Source of the DNA: Planctomycetota bacterium
Lineage (GTDB): Bacteria > Planctomycetota > Planctomycetia > Gemmatales > Gemmataceae
Length of the DNA stretch: 40,400 nucleotides
Reading direction: 5' to 3'
Assembly (NCBI GenBank): GCA_021809185.1
Contig: JAKBAI010000017.1
Coordinates: forward strand, 1 to 40,400
The notes under the pieces were generated by a model. That model saw only the letters and a program-made list of their open reading frames with translations. It ran no database searches and was not told the origin of the DNA. How positions within the stretch are numbered: the first letter of the stretch is position 1; every line of letters begins with the position of its first letter. The position numbers were made by a program, and so were the translations under genes. Positions 35,638 through 40,400 of this stretch are shown one piece after another.

Positions 35638-38600
35638 TTATTGAGAATCAGTGCTGAAAAGATCGATTTTGTGATTATGAGCAGTACAAGATATTATATT
35701 TTTTTGGCAGAGGAGTCTCAACCCCTTCCATAATATTGAATTCTGATACTGACTATAATCTCCGGAGATATGTTCGATAAGTCGTTTAGAGGCAATCACA
35801 ATCAATCTCTGTTTCGCTCTGGAAAAAGCGACATTGGCCCGATTCAAATCGAGAATAAATTCCGCATTTTGTGTAATAGCGACTGGATCGCTGACCGTTG
35901 CTGAAACGATGATAGTTGGGCGTTCCCCCCCCTGCAGTCGTTCCACCGTATCGATAAGATCGATTGGTCGATTCTCGCCAAACCATTGGGCAAGTTCGGT
36001 TCGCAAAAGTGTTCGCTGGGCGCGGTGCGGGGTGATAATGGCTACTGAACCTGCTGGTTGTGGTAAGCCATGAATGAAAAGTTCTTTAATGAGCGATACT
36101 TCCAGTCGATTGGTCTGTTTCGATTCCTGTTCATCGTGGGCGAACCAATACAATCCAATGGGATCTAGCCAAGGGATTCGCCAGATTGTTTCTTGATTGG
36201 AATGATTGGAAGCGAATTCGCTAAGTCGATTTTTGGAGGATTGACTAGGTTGAGCAAAAGCGTTTGTATCAGGGCCTGTTAAAGTGATATTATCTTCGTA
36301 ATATACCGATTTAATCAACTCACGTATTATTGGTGGCAAGCGAAAAGATTCTTGCAAAACGGACATGGTTATTACCTGAGGGCCGAATCGGGATGAATGA
36401 TTTTCCTTAGAAGACAAAGAAGACAAAGAAGCTTTAGAATCTTTAAGAGCTGTGTTACCGGGATCGGAAGTCGATATCGATTCAGAATCTGTGCGTTGTT
36501 CTACTCGATTATTTTTCTGCAATCGGCGAATCGCTTCAAAGGCAGATACGTAAGGTTCATAGAGCCGATTGGATGGGCGGTCTTCGTTTTTCCAATCATG
36601 TGCCGTGATCGGTCTAAGCTGGCGATGATCCCCGGCTAACATAAGCAAACCGTTACTGCATAATAAACTCGAAAGAGCAAGAAAATGTGGGAATACCATC
36701 ATCGAGGCCTCATCCACTATCAACAACTTCGCGTTGATCCCTGCGGTATCCGATTTTTCATTTTGTTCGATCGTTGTTAAATTGATTGTATCTTTATGTA
36801 AATCCCCTAATTTCAGTAATGCAGAGGTCGTTCCGCCGATTACCAAAATTCGATCTTGGAGATAAGATCCTAATTTTTTTTTAGTTCCTAACTGCTGAAT
36901 CGATACTTTTTTAATGCAATTACCTAATGGTTCTTGATCAGGGATGCTGGTATAGACTTTTAACAATTTGATCGAATCTGGATCTACATTCTCTGTTTTA
37001 TTGATCCAGCTTTTAGTTTGCTCATCACGAGTATTGTGAATTTTTTCACCTAATTGGTGGTACTTAACATGCGTTAGAAAATGAGGTAAATACTGTTCAA
37101 TACGGAGTAAAAGTGTATCAATCGCTGTATGAGTGTGCGCAGCGACTAAAATGATCTGTCCAATCTCTAATTGTTCCATAGCTCGGACAAGGATTGCTAA
37201 TGCCGTTGTGGTTGTTTTCCCTGTTCCTGGTGGACCTTGTAATAACTGGATCCTTGTTTGTAAACCTGCTAATATAGCGGTTATCTGTTCTTGCCCAGCG
37301 GAAGATCTATTATGGGGAGGTAATAAAAAAGTTTGCAGAGTTTTATGCCATTGCTCCATTATGAATTCACTGGGACTATCCTTAATTGGTGGAATAATTG
37401 GCTCGATCGGATCAAACCAACGATAAATGGGAGTATCTTTCTGTAACGCTTTGTCTACCGAACCTGCCACAAAATCGGATATATTTTCATCCAAGGTAGC
37501 TTCTTGAAATTGAATTTTAGAAGTGCTTGACAACAAATAGTTGTTTTCATTGGCGGGTAGTAAGAATAATTCGACCGCTCCTGTTTTCCAATCGAGCGCT
37601 TGAACGATACAGGTACAACCTAGTGGACTTTTTAATTGTTCGAGGGACTGTGCCGACTTTTCGTTGCCGTGCCATGGAGTGAGCCGGGCAAAACTATCTT
37701 TACTGAAAATAGATCGATTCGATAAATCGGCTAAACTGATATTCCGAATGGAAGATAGTTTAATTTTAGCCTTTAAGATACTATTTTTATTAAACTCGAG
37801 CTGATGCAAAGGTAATGATTGCCCTTGAATAAACCGTTGTTCTGGAGGTAATAGATGATCATTAATCCACTTAGTGTATTTGACATGATGATCATATCGC
37901 AAAAATTCTAGGGCAGATAGACTGATCGATAACTTCTCTTGAAAGATTTTTTGCAAATCTTCAAGAGATACGGGGGGCTTTTTTATTTCTGGATTTTTTT
38001 CGAGTATTCGTTCTTCAAGCCATCTTAAAGCATGTACTTGTGCTCGAAAATATTCATGGAGCAATCCCGGTTTTTTAGCATTCAGATAATCTTTTTGCGA
38101 TTTAGCATCAAAAAAAGTGTTCTTTTCCTCCTTTACTTCTGTACTAGATCGAGCAGGTTGGGCACATTGGACAGGATTATCAAATAGATCCCAATAAGCG
38201 TACCAGTAGCCTGTGGGTAAAGTATCTCGATAACGAAAATAGATTTCATTCTGAGAATTATTTTCATGTTTAACTTGATTTGTCTTTGTATAGGCATCTT
38301 CGGAAATAAAGTCGAATATTCCGGTGCGTAATTCAAGCGCAAGATCTACTATTTCACCATGGCACCAACGAACCCAGTGATATTTTTCTTTGTCCCAATC
38401 GAGGGAGATAATGGCAGCAAGGGATCGACTGCAGATCGCTAGGCTATAATTGTCTTGAATCTCTTTTTGCAGCGACGTATAAATCAATTGATCTAAGTTT
38501 TCTCGGCAACCCAATAAAGCCATGACTCCTGTAAATAATTCATGATCTTGGCGAGACAATGCGTCAATCAATCCAGATAATTCTGACTCTTTCCAAACAT

Positions 38601-40206
38601 AAAAATGGATTTGAGCTTCCTTTTTGTTTGGTACCTCTTTGTGAATTCGTTGGATAAGTTGCTGAAAAAACTGATATAACATTTTCCCTTCTGAATTTAT
38701 ATCTTCTTCGTTGCCTATCCCGGGGTGGTCGATCAGAAAGATGATATCGTCATCGGCCAGGATATATTTTTGCTCGAGTTCATCGTGCTTAAGTTTAGAT
38801 TCATGAATAGATTCATGGAGAGATTCGGTTTGCTTTGGGAATCGTTTTGCCGTTATGGTTTCTTCATAAACTCCGGGTACCGCTACTCTCTGGTCTTCTT
38901 CTAATCGATAGGGGGTTACCACTCGATTGGTAGAAGAAGTAACGTGGGCAGCAAGAGCGATAATTCGATCTCCCAAAGTGTCGATCTCGATATGGAGATA
39001 AACTCGAATCAAATTCGTCCCTTGATGAGTATGGAGAGGCAACATCGATTTGCTTCTATTGCGCAATTTTTTGACTGATTTTATTGCATCTGCTTGGGGT
39101 AATCGATGGGAACTGTTAGGCTGTTTCGCCGATTGATGATTGGCTGATTCTAACTTGGTCAATTGTTGCGAGAAGACTTTTGCGCGGTCAAATAATTCTT
39201 CCCATTTTACAGTAAAACTTGGATTGCTCTTTAGCTTTTCGATCTCTTTGGTTGTAAAAATAGGGGCCTTGGCAAGCTCATCGATGGTGCGAATTTTTGC
39301 TTCATTTAATAATCGTGAATTTACTGGGTCAAGCCCCAGCAGTTCTAACCTTTTCTCTTGGGCACTTTCTAATGCACAAAAAGCACTGTAAGTACAGCTA
39401 TGGCATTTGTTACTGATTTGAAATGGGATTTTCTCAAAGGGACTAGCTAAAATCTGGTGCAACAAACCATCTTTATTAAGCAATAAGTCCAAATCGGCAA
39501 TTTCATGCTCATTTTTTAATCTCGGACTGTTTAATATCAATTGGTGGATTTTAGTATTTGTATCTAATTTTACGATGGCGGTATCGATCCTATCTATCTT
39601 ATGCCCGTGTAAAAAAAGAGGGTTGTTTTGAAAGAAGTGCTTAATGAGATGCTCGTAAACTCCCAGTTGAATTCGATGGTCTGTGCGCTCCGATCGACCA
39701 AGATGGCATTCGATAATTTCCAGAAACGGTTTGCCTTGCTCATCGAATTGTAGCAAGAGAAAATCAAATCTCCCTTTAATATGAAATTGGTTCCAATCTG
39801 CTTCGATCGCTATCTGCGAGTAGAACCCGGGGGATAAATCATCGATTTTTTGTAAATCTGTGACAATTGTTTCCCAAGTAAGTTGTTGGTGCGTTCCCCG
39901 TGTTAATGATTTTCCAAGGTTTTTTAGACCATTTTCTTCAAGTTCTTTTTCCCATTCTCCCTCTTTTTTTCTTAATAAGATATTGATGGTTGGGTCATTC
40001 CGTTGAAATAGATCGGTGTACGAAATATGTTTTGTCTCGCCATTACCAAGGTCTAGAATTCCCGAATCGAGATTTAATCGTTGCGAAAGATAAAATCGGC
40101 GTTGGCAGGCCTGAAAGCGAATGAAATTCCCCAGATCCGAAACATTCAGTTTGGTGAGTTCCTTCGATCTTTCTTGTTCAACATTTTCTGAGCTATTTTC
40201 GAGCAT
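35638..40206 (-). CDS. RecB-like Fe-S nuclease / SF1 helicase fusion (TM0106/Dna2-like)
   Basis: A 1522-residue fusion. Residues 20-280 form a PD-(D/E)xK-type nuclease with iron-sulphur cysteines C34, C268, C271 and C277; Asp148 (KGRFD), Glu166 and the Q-x-x-x-Y motif (Q180, Y184) are present, but the catalytic Lys position is His168. A helical region (280-350) and an RNase H-like domain (about 395-640) follow; its first acidic motif reads LHIEID, His405 replacing Asp. The C-terminal SF1 helicase is complete: GPPGTGKT (991-998), VDEAS (Asp1165), GDHRQLRP, ESFRLPP, LQGGERP and NVAFSRAK. It probably unwinds DNA or RNA-DNA in repair; a defence role cannot be excluded. Transcribed alone. Confidence 0.9.
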   Translation of the reverse strand: MLENSSENVEQERSKELTKLNVSDLGNFIRFQACQRRFYLSQRLNLDSGILDLGNGETKHISYTDLFQRNDPTINILLRKKEGEWEKELEENGLKNLGKSLTRGTHQQLTWETIVTDLQKIDDLSPGFYSQIAIEADWNQFHIKGRFDFLLLQFDEQGKPFLEIIECHLGRSERTDHRIQLGVYEHLIKHFFQNNPLFLHGHKIDRIDTAIVKLDTNTKIHQLILNSPRLKNEHEIADLDLLLNKDGLLHQILASPFEKIPFQISNKCHSCTYSAFCALESAQEKRLELLGLDPVNSRLLNEAKIRTIDELAKAPIFTTKEIEKLKSNPSFTVKWEELFDRAKVFSQQLTKLESANHQSAKQPNSSHRLPQADAIKSVKKLRNRSKSMLPLHTHQGTNLIRVYLHIEIDTLGDRIIALAAHVTSSTNRVVTPYRLEEDQRVAVPGVYEETITAKRFPKQTESLHESIHESKLKHDELEQKYILADDDIIFLIDHPGIGNEEDINSEGKMLYQFFQQLIQRIHKEVPNKKEAQIHFYVWKESELSGLIDALSRQDHELFTGVMALLGCRENLDQLIYTSLQKEIQDNYSLAICSRSLAAIISLDWDKEKYHWVRWCHGEIVDLALELRTGIFDFISEDAYTKTNQVKHENNSQNEIYFRYRDTLPTGYWYAYWDLFDNPVQCAQPARSSTEVKEEKNTFFDAKSQKDYLNAKKPGLLHEYFRAQVHALRWLEERILEKNPEIKKPPVSLEDLQKIFQEKLSISLSALEFLRYDHHVKYTKWINDHLLPPEQRFIQGQSLPLHQLEFNKNSILKAKIKLSSIRNISLADLSNRSIFSKDSFARLTPWHGNEKSAQSLEQLKSPLGCTCIVQALDWKTGAVELFLLPANENNYLLSSTSKIQFQEATLDENISDFVAGSVDKALQKDTPIYRWFDPIEPIIPPIKDSPSEFIMEQWHKTLQTFLLPPHNRSSAGQEQITAILAGLQTRIQLLQGPPGTGKTTTTALAILVRAMEQLEIGQIILVAAHTHTAIDTLLLRIEQYLPHFLTHVKYHQLGEKIHNTRDEQTKSWINKTENVDPDSIKLLKVYTSIPDQEPLGNCIKKVSIQQLGTKKKLGSYLQDRILVIGGTTSALLKLGDLHKDTINLTTIEQNEKSDTAGINAKLLIVDEASMMVFPHFLALSSLLCSNGLLMLAGDHRQLRPITAHDWKNEDRPSNRLYEPYVSAFEAIRRLQKNNRVEQRTDSESISTSDPGNTALKDSKASLSSLSSKENHSSRFGPQVITMSVLQESFRLPPIIRELIKSVYYEDNITLTGPDTNAFAQPSQSSKNRLSEFASNHSNQETIWRIPWLDPIGLYWFAHDEQESKQTNRLEVSLIKELFIHGLPQPAGSVAIITPHRAQRTLLRTELAQWFGENRPIDLIDTVERLQGGERPTIIVSATVSDPVAITQNAEFILDLNRANVAFSRAKQRLIVIASKRLIEHISGDYSQYQNSILWKGLRLLCQKNIISCTAHNHKIDLFSTDSQ

Positions 40207-40237
40207 TATTATTTATTCGAAATCACTTTAATATAAT

Positions 40238-40246
40238 TTTATACCA
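40238..40246 (-). promoter_or_regulatory. extended -10 promoter candidate for the nuclease-helicase gene
   Basis: TGG-TATAAA in the minus direction, 31 nt before the ATG, with no clear -35. It resembles the aroB candidate. Confidence 0.35.
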
Positions 40247-40400
40247 GTCTCAAGTTTTTGAGAAGTTCTTATTTCAATTATCGACTTTTCAAAATACTCC
40301 CCTATTAGATATGGTAAACAATATCGGATAAAATTAGTAGATCAGCTTTGGCTTTTTGAAAAGAAAGCAGTGAACTTTAGCCTTTTCTATTCCCTTGATA

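Noticed and set aside
35638-40206. Cas4 or a dedicated defence-island gene
   Set aside because: The nuclease domain shares the Cas4-type Fe-S layout, but the chain is a 1522-residue helicase fusion among housekeeping genes, with no other defence gene nearby.

Overview
The window is AT-rich bacterial chromosome that reads as Planctomycetota, most likely a Gemmatales-like lineage. Four things point there: a surface protein ending in 52-residue FG-GAP-type repeats with the 'FTGGV..AVGD' pattern; a Hanks-type kinase with the N-terminal extension common in planctomycete kinases; an EF-Ts with CESAPV where most bacteria have CxTDFV; and scattered single housekeeping genes separated by long AT-rich spacers. 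No phage, transposase, CRISPR array, rRNA or tRNA gene was seen. The taxonomic assignment rests on remembered family traits, not on a search.

Layout. 1-4300: 3' part of a large secreted protein (BNR-like repeats, then FG-GAP-like repeats), closed by a strong terminator. 5073-5579: unknown zinc-ribbon membrane protein. 6027-7940: metK and rpsR on the minus strand, separated by a leader with two stem-loops and a 15-bp tandem repeat. 8428-12218: convergent tatC and comEC. 12941-15267: aroB overlapping a GT87-type membrane glycosyltransferase. 15415-20175: minus-strand block rpsT, tsf, rpsB, fmdB-type zinc ribbon and a rhomboid-like protein. 21333-27789: an enlarged tex, then ftsH. 28084-30146: divergent N-carbamoylputrescine amidase-like gene and family 4 uracil-DNA glycosylase. 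30226-35535: signalling genes (kinase with degenerate receiver, FHA-STAS protein, Cache/PAS sensor without an output domain). 35638-40206: a 1522-residue RecB-like nuclease/SF1 helicase fusion.

Most genes are core functions: translation (S2, S18, S20, EF-Ts), SAM and shikimate metabolism, protein export and membrane quality control (TatC, FtsH), DNA uptake and repair (ComEC, UDG, nuclease-helicase). The unusual part is a recurring pattern of familiar folds whose key residues are replaced: EF-Ts (TDFV to SAPV), rhomboid (catalytic His to Phe), RecB-like nuclease (Lys to His) with its RNase H-like domain (Asp to His), receiver and FHA domains. The best candidates for undescribed biology are the structured rpsB-tsf spacer, the metK leader, the 30.2-35.5 kb signalling neighbourhood and the Tex protein with a roughly 200-residue low-complexity insert. 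Short perfect tandem duplications recur across the window, both in spacers and in coding sequence.
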